Part shown: in pieces, positions 1 to 9,823 of the stretch
How the letters are laid out: every line of letters starts with the position of its first letter
Position numbering within the stretch: the stretch's first letter is position 1
Source of the DNA: Orychophragmus violaceus
Taxonomy: Eukaryota; Streptophyta; Magnoliopsida; Brassicales; Brassicaceae
Length of the DNA stretch: 64,000 nucleotides
Direction: 5' to 3'
Assembly: GCA_030180135.1 (NCBI GenBank)
Contig: CM058231.1
Location: 54,942,235 to 55,006,234 of the forward strand
Notes under the pieces: model-generated
What the model saw: the letters and a program-made list of their open reading frames with translations, nothing else
Database searches by the model: none
What the model was told of the DNA's origin: nothing
Position numbers and translations under genes: made by a program

Positions 1-1103
1 AAAGATTTGATGTTCAGAGCCTTCTGTTTATGAGTAGTTTTAGGCCTTGAAGATGTTAGAATAGGCTCTTGTGGAACCAGCATCTTCTTGTCAACCACCA
101 CTGTGCACTGAACCACATCTTTAGACTTAACGGGAGCTTTCGGGAATGGTAATGGAGGTTTGTAGGTTCTTTCCTTAGCAGGTCCTTGAGATATGAGCGA
201 AACTGGTTCCTTTCGGGGTGCAACGATCGGTGCATGTGATGCAACGATCGATGCTGTCTTCTCAGCTCGGGTTTCAACTACAGTCTCGGGTTTATCCGCT
301 TCTCGGTCCATTCCAGCCATCTCAGACTCAAATTTCTCTCCTTGGCTTGGTCCCGCTTCAATCTGAACTATCCAAGTCAAGAGATCCATGTCAATCTCTG
401 TTGAGTCAGGTGCATCGAAGCTTTCAAACTCAGGTAATTCAACATCAAATCCCCCTCTGTCTTCCACAAATTCCACGGCCTTAACTGCTAGACATGATCC
501 ATGATCCATCTGTGTGTCATCTTGAATGGGAATGTTGCTGGCATGAGGTTCTTGAGAATCCTTCCTTGGGGTAGAACTTGAAACTTGATCCATCTGTGTG
601 TCCAGCTGCTTCATACGAGTGTTCAAGGATTCAAATTTCTCATTCAAATTAGTGTACAGGTTCTCTAGCTTCGAGCTGAAAGAAGCTGTGTTCCGCTGTT
701 GCTTTTCAATTGATTGTTCTATCATCATCTCTAGTTTGCTCCTTTGTGTAGGAGGTGCCAGATAGGAAGTATAATTATGGTCTCTTGATCCTTGATCATG
801 CCTAGAACCTTGTCTCTGCTGATGTCCCAATGTATGTCCATAAGAGTCGGCTCCAACCATATAGTGTACCTCTGCAAATTTATCAGTTTTTGCCTCTGCT
901 CGGAACTGTCTCTCCCTAAGTAAGATGTCGTGGATATCATCTATCTTATTCTGCATCTCAGCTACTTGCCCAACCAATACATGGTAATCTGGTAAGATGG
1001 GGTTTCCTTCCCCATCTATTTTCTGACCTTTTGCGTTGCATATGTGACCCTCTTGGTCTCGTAAAATGCCGTTTTCACAGCGAATCAAAATCACAGGCTC
1101 CAT
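1..1103 (-). CDS. Athila A gag-like ORF, 5' part, runs off the left edge
   Basis: An uninterrupted reading frame runs from an ATG at 1103 to the first base, about 367 codons, with no stop inside the window. The N-terminus (MEPVILIRCENG, then RDQEGHICNAKGQ) resembles Athila gag starts. The frame then passes straight into a hydrophilic, coiled-coil-like stretch (KLENLYTNLNEKFESLNTRM) and the acidic linker seen in the other Athila copies here. The central gag fold that copies B and E show (motifs such as AAWLKQL and FLRHF) is absent, so this is either an internal deletion derivative or a distinct sublineage. It follows LTR A and the tRNA-Asp primer site, as expected for the first ORF. The linker encodes ASIVASHAPIVAP from a paired CGATCG site at 220-252. 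Family assignment is by similarity to the other copies in the window. Confidence 0.72.
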   Translation of the reverse strand, partial: MEPVILIRCENGILRDQEGHICNAKGQKIDGEGNPILPDYHVLVGQVAEMQNKIDDIHDILLRERQFRAEAKTDKFAEVHYMVGADSYGHTLGHQQRQGSRHDQGSRDHNYTSYLAPPTQRSKLEMMIEQSIEKQQRNTASFSSKLENLYTNLNEKFESLNTRMKQLDTQMDQVSSSTPRKDSQEPHASNIPIQDDTQMDHGSCLAVKAVEFVEDRGGFDVELPEFESFDAPDSTEIDMDLLTWIVQIEAGPSQGEKFESEMAGMDREADKPETVVETRAEKTASIVASHAPIVAPRKEPVSLISQGPAKERTYKPPLPFPKAPVKSKDVVQCTVVVDKKMLVPQEPILTSSRPKTTHKQKALNIKS

Positions 1104-1369
1104 GGCGCGGAACCTATTGAACGTCTCAGATCTCAGCATCGCTGTTCTCGCCTTGTGTCGATCGATGCGAGGTGAGCAACGATCGATGCAGTTACGAACA
1201 AGTGTCGATCGACACACAGGACCGTGTCGATCGATGCAATGCGACTCCTGCAATACCAAAGAAACAAGAACGTAAGTAAACAAGAAAATTTAAAAGAATG
1301 CTTAGTCTAAATCCTAATACTAAATCTATCGGTGAACTCAAAGAGTCCCCGGCAACGGCGTCAAAAACT
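1104..1369 (-). other. Athila A 5' leader and primer-binding site
   Basis: This non-coding leader lies between LTR A and the ORF. The primer-binding site occupies 1346-1363 and reads, on the minus strand, TGACGCCGTTGCCGGGGA. That matches the 3' end of plant tRNA-Asp except for one G-to-A change. Two paired palindromic sites lie at 1155-1190 and 1203-1235, with CGATCG cores at 1159/1180 and 1206/1228. Confidence 0.8.
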
Positions 1370-2544
1370 TGATAGGTTTAGTTTTATCCCTATTCTACTG
1401 CAAGTGCACAGTTAATGCAATCGTAGTATATAAGGTATCGAATCCCACAAGGACTCTCAGTCACACAATAGATTATTAGTAGTTCAGATTAAATTAAGCG
1501 AAGCAGATGTGAAAACAGTAAGCGAAATAGCAAAGTAAATCAAGTGAGTTGGTAAGCAAGAAGGCGAAGCGTTAGGTTTCAGGAGTTCTCAGGAAATCAG
1601 GAACGCAAGCAATCAATCTATCTAGATCTAATCAATAACTGTTCTAGAACTCAAACAATGATATAGAATTAACCAAATTCCTTTGCGATAATTCTCTAAG
1701 TCTAAGTGCAGCAAACCAAACTTTCGTTTGCGAGAAATAACAGATTAAACTAGCATTATTCCCAAGTTTGATATGTTCACAATTATCCTAAACCAAACTT
1801 TCGTTTGCGAATAGTTTAATTGCTTATCTAGGTTCTTTCCAGTTAAATTAACCAACTTCCGTTGAATTAATCAACCTAACATCATAACTCTGATTAGCTA
1901 CTTCAGATTAAGCATTAAGAACAACTTAGATAAAGAACTAGCAGATATGAATCTCTACAGATTAATTAAACTATAATTCTCGGAAATCCCTAATGAGAAT
2001 CCTTCAACCTAACAGGTGATCTACTCAGACATATTCATCGAGACAGAAGATATCATAAGTAGAAAACCAAATATCATATAATAAAATAAGAATTGGGGTT
2101 CAAAATCAAGTCTCTTCCGAGATCAGGATCAGCCCCTCCACTCTCTCTGAGTAAAACTTAACGTAAGAAAAGCTTAGCCTAACAAGTGGCTGTAAAACCT
2201 AATTATAATCCTAAAACACGTTTTGGGACTTCTTTGTAAATATCAGGAACTTTTGGGCAAAATTGCAATTTCATCATTCTTCATTAAACCGTCGTTTGGC
2301 CCACCTCGCTGGTGCAACGATCGATGCCATAAGTGTGACGATCGTTGCAGCTCGGAAATATCAACAGTGAACTCTATCTCTCGGCCAAATACTCCAATTA
2401 GCTCCAGAAAGTGCCAAAATCGCCAAATATGCTCCAAATGTGCTTGTACCTAATAAACACCTGAAAAGACTCTAAATCATAGTAAAAGACTCGATAATTA
2501 ACACATATATCATGGTTAAAAACCCTAAAATCCATGGTATATCA
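1370..2544 (-). mobile_element. Athila-type 5' LTR (LTR A)
   Basis: The 1175-bp LTR reads TGATATACCATGG...CCTATCA on the minus strand, with canonical TG/CA ends. It directly abuts the primer-binding site, so it is the 5' LTR of an element transcribed leftwards. It shares the terminal CTACTGCAAGTGCACAG block and overall plan with LTRs B to F. It carries a paired palindromic site at 2313-2349. It interrupts a Tat-like gag: the sequence resumes at 2545 with TTCGAG, which matches the uninterrupted copy near 36290. The far end is outside the window, so the target duplication cannot be checked. Confidence 0.88.
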
Positions 2545-4170
2545 TTCGAGTTCTGCGAGCCCGACGGGTTCTTTTCTTTTCGATGCTTTTCTCTGAGGGC
2601 TGTAGTTTCGTCCTCGAGGCGAGCGAAGGCCGATGCGCGATGAAGGGCATCATCGAGCGTTTGAGGCTCGCAGACTGTTATTTCCTCGCGGAATCTGGTC
2701 GAATACCATAGTCCGCGATGAAGGGCATCATCATTGCTTCGATTGCCTTCGTCTCGCGGGTTTGCGATTTTGGATTTTATTTCCTTAAATCGGTCGATGT
2801 ACGAGCGAAGTGGCTCGTCGGGTTGAGGAAAGCCGTCATGAACTGGGTGAAGTTGTGAATGGACCTTTCCTCCAGTCCGGCAAACCATTCTAGGGCAGAG
2901 CCTGATAGGTTTTCGGTGAAGATCCTGCAGAAAGCCGGCTCTCTCTCCTCATCGGTAAGGTATACCCTTGCCATTGCTAGTCGGAATGGCCTGATATGGG
3001 CTTTCGGGTCCGATTTTCCAGAGAACTCTGGAAACTTTGTTTTCTTTATTTCCCGGATTCGTGTGAAGACGATCCGGTCTGTGAACGGCGTTTGTCGCGT
3101 TTCTTCGATCACTCGATCGATGTCGGGCGCCGAGCTTGTTGCCATGTGAACTTTGGAGCTCAGACTGACGAACTGGGCCTTAGCTTGTTCAATTTACTGT
3201 CTAAGCATATCGTGTTCATTGCCTGCCGTAGGCGCGAACTGGACTTGTGCTTGATTGGACGTTTGTCCCAGGAAAACGGGGTCGAGAAGATCGATTGTTG
3301 GAACCGATCCCGTCTGGTCGACCTGCGGCATTCGGAACTGTACCGTATTTGATCCGTTAGGGTGTCCCGAGCTCGAGGCGAAAGCGGAGCCTCCTAGTTG
3401 TCTCGGCCGGATATTCGAGTTATTCGGGAAAGGTGGTGGCCCGGGTAATGGTCGGTTTCCCGATCCGGTTGGATCTGTGACCATTGAATTTGAACCGAAT
3501 GGAGTCGGAGTCGCGATAGGCGTCATTATAGGGCGGAAGCCGCTACTTGACGTATTAGCAAAATTTCCCGATGCTCCCGGGGGAGTTACTACCTGGGATA
3601 AGTCCAAGAGTGTACACGGTGGAGGACTTATGGGGGTTCGTGGATCATGTGTTGATCTACCCCCTGGTTTTGGTTGGCGAGCTCTTCAAGACGGGCGTTA
3701 ATGCGCCGTTCCTGTTCATCGAGCTTCTCGGCCAGAGAGCGGTTTGCGATCTCTTGGGCTCGTGCGCTTGCCTCATTATTTCTCTTTCGGTTTACCAACA
3801 GACTTAACATCGAACGGATTTCAGCGAGGTCATCCGGGCCTTGTCGCTACGGAGCAGAAGGCAGTGGCGAATTAGGTCTGGTCGTTCCAGATCCGCCTCC
3901 TGAAGTGGGGGCGGAAATGGAATCATTCCTCATCCACACCCAGGTTCTGCTCGGATCATTAGTTCCTGACAAAACATTTGTCGGAGTCTGGCTCGTCGCG
4001 ACTGGGCCGGTTGGTGCTGAAGTCGTGGAGACTGAGGCAGAGCTCGTCAACACGCCATTGGTCTGACCTATGATTCTTACCCCGGTGGTGTTCTGAGGAA
4101 CGTTGTCAACCGTTTGAGGGTGGTCGACTGGTGGTGTGGCGCTGGGAGAGCCAGAATGGTCGGGATTCAT
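2545..4170 (-). pseudogene. Tat-like Ty3/gypsy gag, copy 1
   Basis: This broken gag reading frame starts at an ATG at 4170. The first part is Pro/Ser/Thr-rich. The second part carries a retrotransposon gag domain, visible as KFPEFSGKSDPKAH, RVYLTDEEREPAFCR and SGSALEWFAGLEERSIHNF at about 2850-3080. Frame breaks occur near 3845, 3620 and 3190, and a short in-frame segment after the TAFL motif is missing compared with the copy at 35839-37924. The stop near 3845 is shared by both copies, so it predates their duplication. The 3' side is cut by Athila A at 2545. No protease or polymerase follows. The lineage call (Tat-like) is inferred from gag style and the TGGCGCC primer site. Confidence 0.75.
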
Positions 4171-4223
4171 CTCGATCTATCGGATCTAGGATCTGATTTT
4201 TAAGACAGGAAAAACAATAGATA

Positions 4224-4242
4224 GTCACCACAGTCGGCGCCA
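4224..4242 (-). other. primer-binding site of Tat-like element, copy 1
   Basis: The minus strand reads TGGCGCCGACTGTGGTGAC, two bases inside the LTR end. The TGGCGCC start is common for Ty3/gypsy primer sites. I cannot name the tRNA with certainty. Confidence 0.6.
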
Positions 4243-4244
4243 AA

Positions 4245-4783
4245 TGTGAGATCTGGGATTCACACTAAGAATTTGTATTCGTGGATTTGGACTTTTGAAT
4301 ATAGAAATGGTATAGATTTCCTATGAATCAAAGACTTTATTGAGATTGATCGTCGAGATAGAACAAACACAATCGAAAAGAGAGTACAAAGTATAATGAT
4401 TGAGCTATCTAGTCGAAGTGTTCTTAGCTAGGGTTTGAATGTCTTGAATGAATCGCCACTTCTCCTTTAAATACTCTCGACTTTGATCTCCTTGTTCCGA
4501 TATTTCGGCCTCACCGTCATAACGATCTCCGAGATTTGCGTGGATCAGTTGAAGTGACGAAGACCGGGTTGCTCTATCTCCACGTCGTCTCCTACCGAGC
4601 TCGAGCTCGATTGCTTCCCACTTCGGCATTGCTTGGGCCTTGTCAAGAAGTCAATCGTACAGGCTCATCAGAGGATAGTTATCGATCTCTCTCTGTCTTG
4701 ATATTGGAGCGGGCTCATAACTATGAGCCTTTATTTTATTTGTTAATGGGCTGAATTTCCTAGAGGGAAATCCAGTACCAACA
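4245..4783 (-). mobile_element. Tat-like 5' LTR, copy 1
   Basis: This 539-bp LTR reads TGTTGGTACTGG...AGATCTCACA on the minus strand, with TG/CA ends and the primer site adjacent on its internal side. Its outer end falls inside the N-terminal coding part of MULE copy 1, so the element inserted into the transposase gene. The homologous LTR at 37999-38537 has exactly the same length and the same junction. Confidence 0.85.
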
Positions 4784-7273
4784 GTTGTGAGAGACCAGAT
4801 TTGGCATTTTGTGGTTGATAAGCTCAAAGGAGGGCGGTTTATTACTCTGCGTGATGGTTCTACACATCAAGAACTTGTTGAGATGGTACAAGATGATTAT
4901 ATGCTGTACAAGAAAACCGAGCTGGTGGAGTTATCATATCCATTGCCGGAAGCACTCTTGAAACCAATGGATCCGGATAGCCCTCCGGTTTATGTCACAA
5001 ATGATAGGCAAGTAAGGAGCATGGTTGAGTTAGCTAATACACATTTAATCCGTCTATGTGTCTCGAGCCGATCCGGTATGGATGATGCAGATGTTGTGAA
5101 TCATGATGACAAATATGAAGCTGAAGATGTAGACGAAGATGACAAAGAAGAAGACTGGAATGAGGAAGATGTGGACTCAGTCTCGGAAGATTCTGTTTGT
5201 GGTGGTGTTGGTAATGATGATGTTGGTAACTTGGATGTGCCTGAGAATGTTTTCATGAAACACGCTGAGGCTTACCATGACGATGCTGATTATACCCTAT
5301 ATGGGAAAGGAAAACATGAAGATGTAGATGTGGAAGAAGATGAAGATTATAAGAAATATTAGTTGGAGGGTATGAGTAATCAGAGTGTTCGCAGAAGGGA
5401 CTTATCTGAGGGTATCATTCTCAATAAGTGTTTTGATAGCAAGAAAGACCTAATATCAGAGCTACGTTTGACGGCAATAATGAAGAAATTCGCATTTAGG
5501 ACAGAGAAGTCTGACAAGACACATTTTGTGGCTAAATGTCGTGTGGAAGGATGCAAGTGGATGCTTCGAGCGTGTGTGAAGAGCGAATCAAACAAGTATT
5601 GGGTGATGATCTATTCAAAACCACATTCATGTTCGATGGCGGACCGGATGTCTACACGCAAACGTTATACTCCAGTTTATAATTGTTGGTTGTTTACTGA
5701 ATGTTTTGGTATGATTGAGGGGATAACACCAAAGAATGTCAAAGTGTCAATGAAGAAGCAGTTTGGGATTAGGATGAGCTACACAACCGCATACAGAGCA
5801 TTTTTACATGCTCAAAGGATTGTGAGAGGAACAGCGGAAGATGGGTACGAGAGACCGCCTTCTTTTTGCAAGGAATCAGAAAAACAAACCCGGAACAGTA
5901 ATTGCTCTTGAGCTAGATGAGAAGAATAGATTTAAGTATCTATTTATAGCATTTGGAGCTTCCATACATGGGTTTACGTTTCTTAGAAGAGTCATTGTGG
6001 TGGATGGTACTTATCTTAATGGAAAGTATGGCGGTGTTATTTTCAAATATTTCCGTTTGCTTTGGGAATTGTAGACTCTGAGAATGATGACTCGTGGAAA
6101 TGGTTTTTCACCAAACTGAAAGAATGCATTTCAGACCAATATCCTTTGGTCATAGTCTCGGATAGATGCAAGTCGATCAAGAATGCATGTGAAGCAGTTT
6201 TCCCTTGGGCACAGCGAAGGATAAGCTATTACCATCTACAAAATAACATAGTTACCAAGTTCAGGGGAAAACATCTTTTGTACTTGGTGAAAAACGCGGC
6301 TTACGCTTATACGATTTACGATTTTGACCGAAACATGGCTTCCTTACGAGCGGTAAATCCTGAACTTGCTGATTACTTGGAGGAGGTGGATGTGAGTCTA
6401 TGGTCACGCGTGCATTTCAACGGAGACAGGTACTTGTCGGTCTGACAATAGTTATCAGACTTCTAGTGATGTCTGATACAATTCTCAGACCTCACTTGCT
6501 GTCTGATTATTTTTCCAGACGACTGGAGAAGTCTGAAAGCATAATGTTTTTATGATACTTTCTAATTCTTACTTGGGTTAACCTCTTTCAAATTGGTGGA
6601 TACAGGTACAACATAAAGACGAGCAACATTGCTGAGTCTATAAACTCCGCAGTTAAGAAGGCAAAAGGATATCCCATATCTTTCCTTTTAGAGTTTATAC
6701 AAGAGAAACTAGGGACGTGGTTTTGTAAAAGGCGGCTAGATGCAATGAGTCTATCAACAACATTTAGACGAGGAGTTGAATATTTGATGGCTATTCGTGA
6801 ATATTATGCAGATATGATGACGGCAGAACGTGTAGATACGTATAAATTCGTTGTTAAGGGAGGACATAGGGATTGTGTTGTCGATTTGGAACATCAGAAG
6901 TGTGAATGTGGTGTTTGGGATTACGAAAAGATACCTTGCTCACATGCCATATGCGCTGCACCGGAACTTGAGCTACACATTTTGTACCCTTGTATGTCCA
7001 TCTTACAGAAAGGACTACTTGTACACTGCATACTCGCGCAACATCTTACCAAAGAATGTTACTGGCAAAGCTAATCATGACACCGTGCGTGTCTTTCCGC
7101 CGGAAGAGAGGCGGAAGCCTGGTAGACAAAAGAAGTCGATATGGAAATCTATACTAGAAATCGCCAAGAAGAAGAGCATTAAACCGAGGAAACTACACAA
7201 GCAATATTTTTGTTCGAATTGCAAACAACAAGGCCACAAACAACCTAATTGCCCACAACCTGAGGCTGACTAG
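4784..7273 (+). pseudogene. MULE transposase (mudrA-like), copy 1
   Basis: This is a DDE transposase of the Mutator superfamily that would cut and rejoin element ends in the nucleus. In order: an N-terminal segment truncated by the Tat-like LTR; an acidic linker; a MuDR-type DNA-binding domain (LNKCFDSKKDLISELRL, then CRVEGCKWMLRACV) from about 5363; the MULE catalytic core with VVDGTYLNG near 6000 and VSDRCKSI near 6160; a SWIM finger (CECGVW...CSHA) near 6905; and a CCHC knuckle (CSNCKQQGHKQPNC) near 7210. A likely intron at 6430-6605 separates two exons. It is inactive: a TAG at 5360 where copy 2 has GAG, a frameshift near 6980, and two lesions shared with copy 2 (a lost T near 5862 and a short deletion near 6040). 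Confidence 0.88.
6430..6605 (+). repeat. transposase intron with alternating CAGAC/GTCTG array
   Basis: The intron has a GT start and a CAG end that rejoin the FNGDR and YNIKTSN coding stretches in frame. Inside it, CAGAC lies at 6456, 6486 and 6516 and GTCTG at 6440, 6471, 6501 and 6531. After a first gap of 16 bp, the half-sites alternate in orientation every 15 bp, giving CAGAC-N10-GTCTG units on a 30-bp period. The same array is conserved in copy 2 at 40193-40288. Confidence 0.75.
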
Positions 7274-7630
7274 AAATGGTTGAAATCTGATATGATTTAG
7301 GGTTTTCTGAAGTCTGATATTATGTTTGTGTTCAGTGAAGTCTGATAAGTTTTAGGGTTTACAGAAGTCTGATATTTTTTAGGGTTCATTGAAGTCTGAC
7401 GTAGTAATGTATTCCAGAAGTATGATATTTAAACTTGTCTCAATTGTTTGGGTTCTGTTTCAACAAGCTTAGTAATAAACATAACTAGGATTAGTGCTTA
7501 AGTTTGTTACATAACTAAAAACAAGCATAAAAGTAGGCCAAAAGATGCATGTGTGTTTTTACAACCACAATAGATAGATATTTCATATGCAAGAAATCCA
7601 TAGTTTAGGAATCCAAAAGATAGAGGCGGT
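7274..7630 (+). repeat. region between transposase and ULP gene with GAAGTCTGA direct array
   Basis: This is non-coding DNA between the convergent transposase and ULP-like genes. Six half-sites of the form GAAGTCTGATAT, some degenerate, lie in one orientation at about 7285, 7312, 7340, 7367, 7394 and 7420, spaced 26-28 bp. Several are preceded by a TTTAGGGTT block. The array is also present at 41030-41180 in copy 2. No gene is seen in the remaining AT-rich stretch. Confidence 0.65.
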
Positions 7631-8952
7631 CTATTTATCAGCGTAGGTGTCTAGCAAAGCATACTCGGTACGTTGCTCTTCACCTGTTCGCCTGAGTTCA
7701 GTCATTATGTCGAAAGCTAGCCTGTCCCTGATTGACTTGATGTTCTTATCACAAAGATACTTTGGAAACTCCATTCCAAGTGAATGGAACTCGCTGAACT
7801 TCAAGAAGAACACTCCACAGTCACATGTTTGGTGGTTTTGAGGAAGATCGTCGCTCCTAACAATCGAGTGGGTGTAACGTTCGATTGGGTATGGCCACCC
7901 ATCAGCATCAGCTATTTTCAAGATGTGCATCGCATAAGGAAACATCTCACAGATTGGTGCCACTGCCGCTCCGACCAACTCATCAGTCCTCTGATTAATG
8001 ATGTTGTCCCATACTATTACGTGCCTATCCGGGATAGAAATCATAATTGCTACCCAATGATTTCCGCCAGTGTGTAGTGCGGTGTAAATATAATCAATTT
8101 CCACCACCCAAGCCTTCGGTGATTTGCAGAATAGTGGTAGGTCACCAGTGAAGTAATCAAAACAACCAGCAGGAAGCATTCTAGTTGCGGCTGATCCATT
8201 CTCTCCTGCACCACTCTTGATAAAATTTGGATAGTGTTGACGCCACAAGGCTTGAAGGAGTGTGTCAATGAAGCACAGCCTCTCGATCTTGAACCATTCC
8301 TGATGGCTGTGTTGGCGAAGCCTCAACAGATCAATCCCCGCATCAATTTGCTGCATCAAGCCAAGCATGTGTTAATATAAAAATATAAAACACAACCAGA
8401 CAGCTATAGAAGTCTGGATATACAACCACACTTCTTTGGAAGTCTGAATATACATCCAGATTGGAATGGAGTTCTTAATTCATAACCATTGGAGTGATAC
8501 TGACCGTGTCATGCAGCCATTCCTTTGGAGTGCGAAGATCGTAATACCATTGTAGTGATGTGTTCACTTCCCTATTCGGATAACCCCTATCAAGAACAAT
8601 ACGCTTGTTAGACATCGAGTTAAGAGATTGGGTGTGCATACTTACAATCTAAGTAGAATATCAACACATACGGCTGTCTTTTGTTGTAATCATTAAGCGC
8701 CTTCACTTGCATCCTGGTGAGAGCAGCACAAGGGTCATATCTCGGTGTAACCTGTGCTTGGACAACAGGTTTAACTGGAGTCTTCACCTTCTCCTTTTGT
8801 TTAACCTGGGTTGCCTTCGCTTGCATGTAAACTTCAGCTGCTGCCTGCTTAGTGTCCTGTTTAAACATCCGCGTAGAATCGAAGTCTATTCCCGTATCCG
8901 ACTGTGCAACGATCAGGACACTCGGATCTGTGCTCTCGGGTATACTCTGCAT
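7631..8952 (-). CDS. ULP1-like cysteine protease (C48), catalytic exons, MULE copy 1
   Basis: This is a SUMO-protease-like gene carried by the MULE, as known for Kaonashi elements. The last exon (about 7631-8359) encodes the C48 catalytic region: NHWVAIMI with the histidine (near 8055), IVWDNI with the aspartate (near 8010) and CDCGVFFLKF with the cysteine (near 7815), in the correct order. It starts after a good acceptor (TTGATGCAG). An upstream exon at about 8500-8600 encodes WYYDLRTPKEWLHD, typical of the region before the protease core. A further exon at about 8640-8950 is Lys/Gln-rich (CAALTRMQVKALNDYNKRQ). Introns hold CAGAC/GTCTG arrays. The gene faces the transposase. All three catalytic residues are intact, so the exon could still encode an active fold, although its 5' end is lost. 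Confidence 0.8.
8369..8500 (-). repeat. ULP-gene intron with 15-bp alternating array
   Basis: Half-sites lie at 8397 (CAGAC), 8412 (GTCTG), 8427 (CACAC, degenerate), 8442 (GTCTG) and 8457 (CAGAT, degenerate). This is the same 15-bp alternating register as in the transposase intron. A related pair of units lies in the next non-coding gap at 9010-9029 and 9051-9070. Confidence 0.65.
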
Positions 8953-9232
8953 AGAAAATTTGACAACCCATGTTAAACATAATGTTCGATCTAAAATTCA
9001 CACAAGAACCAGACTTCACTAAACGTCTGGTAACTAGAATACTAACATGTCAGACCTCCATAGACGTCTGTCATATGCTGAATGCCAACTAAAAATCATA
9101 GCAAACCAATGCAATATAAGTCTAATGCCAGGAATCCATGTTCAAAGCAAATACAAGAACCAAGGGGAAAAAAAACAAATACGATTATGCTTATGTGTTT
9201 ACAATCAAGGATGTTCATAAAGCAAGAGAAGG

Positions 9233-9822
9233 CTACTTCCCCTCAAGTGATTTCTTCATAAGTCTGCTACTTCTCTTAGGCCCATCGTTCTTTTCCATAT
9301 TTATATCCAGAGATTGATGGTTTTGGAGACTAACCCCATCATCAGTCGCAGTCGGTTTGGTGGCCTTAGAGAGATTGGCGGATTTGTCTGCTGCTTTCTC
9401 AGGCTTCGCTTTCCCTGCATGTTCAGGTTTGGATACCTTCAGTACAACTTTCTTCGGGTTCCTCTGAGGCCTTTCCTTCTTCTTTCTTCCTCCCTCTTCA
9501 TCAACCGCATCAGCTTTTACTTTATCTTGATCCTGAAGATCTTCAGCTGGATCTTATTCATCCTCACCAACTCCAGCCTTCTTCATCTCATCAGCAGCAG
9601 CAGTTACACTTAAATCTTTCTTCTTCTTTCTTCCTTTCCCTCCAGTAGCAGCTTTCTTCTTCTCATTTTCCTTCAGTTCAGAAGAATCTTTCTTCTGTTC
9701 TTTTTCCTTCTGTTCAACTCCAACACTTTCTTTCTTCAAACTCTGGACATTCTTGGCAATATCATCAATTTTGATACCCATCAGACGTAAACCCTCGTTG
9801 AAAACATCTACCAACACTTTGC
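9233..9822 (-). pseudogene. Lys/Glu-rich upstream exon(s) of the MULE ULP region, truncated
   Basis: A basic, low-complexity coding stretch upstream of the ULP exons. It contains KKESVGVEQKEKEQKKDSSE at about 9680-9750 and ends with RSSRLMKKSLEGK and a stop near 9233. The reading frame shows interruptions, so I cannot say whether it is one gene with the protease or a separate one. The 5' end is cut at about 9823, where the sequence changes abruptly to Athila B gag. ULP-like MULE genes often have long charged N-terminal parts; that comparison is from family knowledge. Confidence 0.45.
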
Positions 9823-9823
9823 T

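Noticed and set aside
1155..1242. CRISPR-like repeats
   Set aside because: Paired palindromes in a plant retrotransposon, without constant-length unique spacers or cas genes; the spacing is helical-phase-like rather than array-like.
1346..1363. Possible tRNA fragment
   Set aside because: Only the 18-base primer-binding complement of tRNA-Asp is present; no cloverleaf surrounds it. The same holds for the TGGTATCAGA sites.
2859..4066. Plus-strand ORFs opposite the Tat-like gag (also 36662-37751)
   Set aside because: They mirror the minus-strand gag in the other strand, duplicated with it, and show no domain; shadow ORFs.
9554..9817. Lys-rich ORF as an independent host protein such as a histone-like factor
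   Set aside because: Its position next to the ULP exons inside the MULE and its low-complexity charge pattern fit a ULP-region N-terminal exon.
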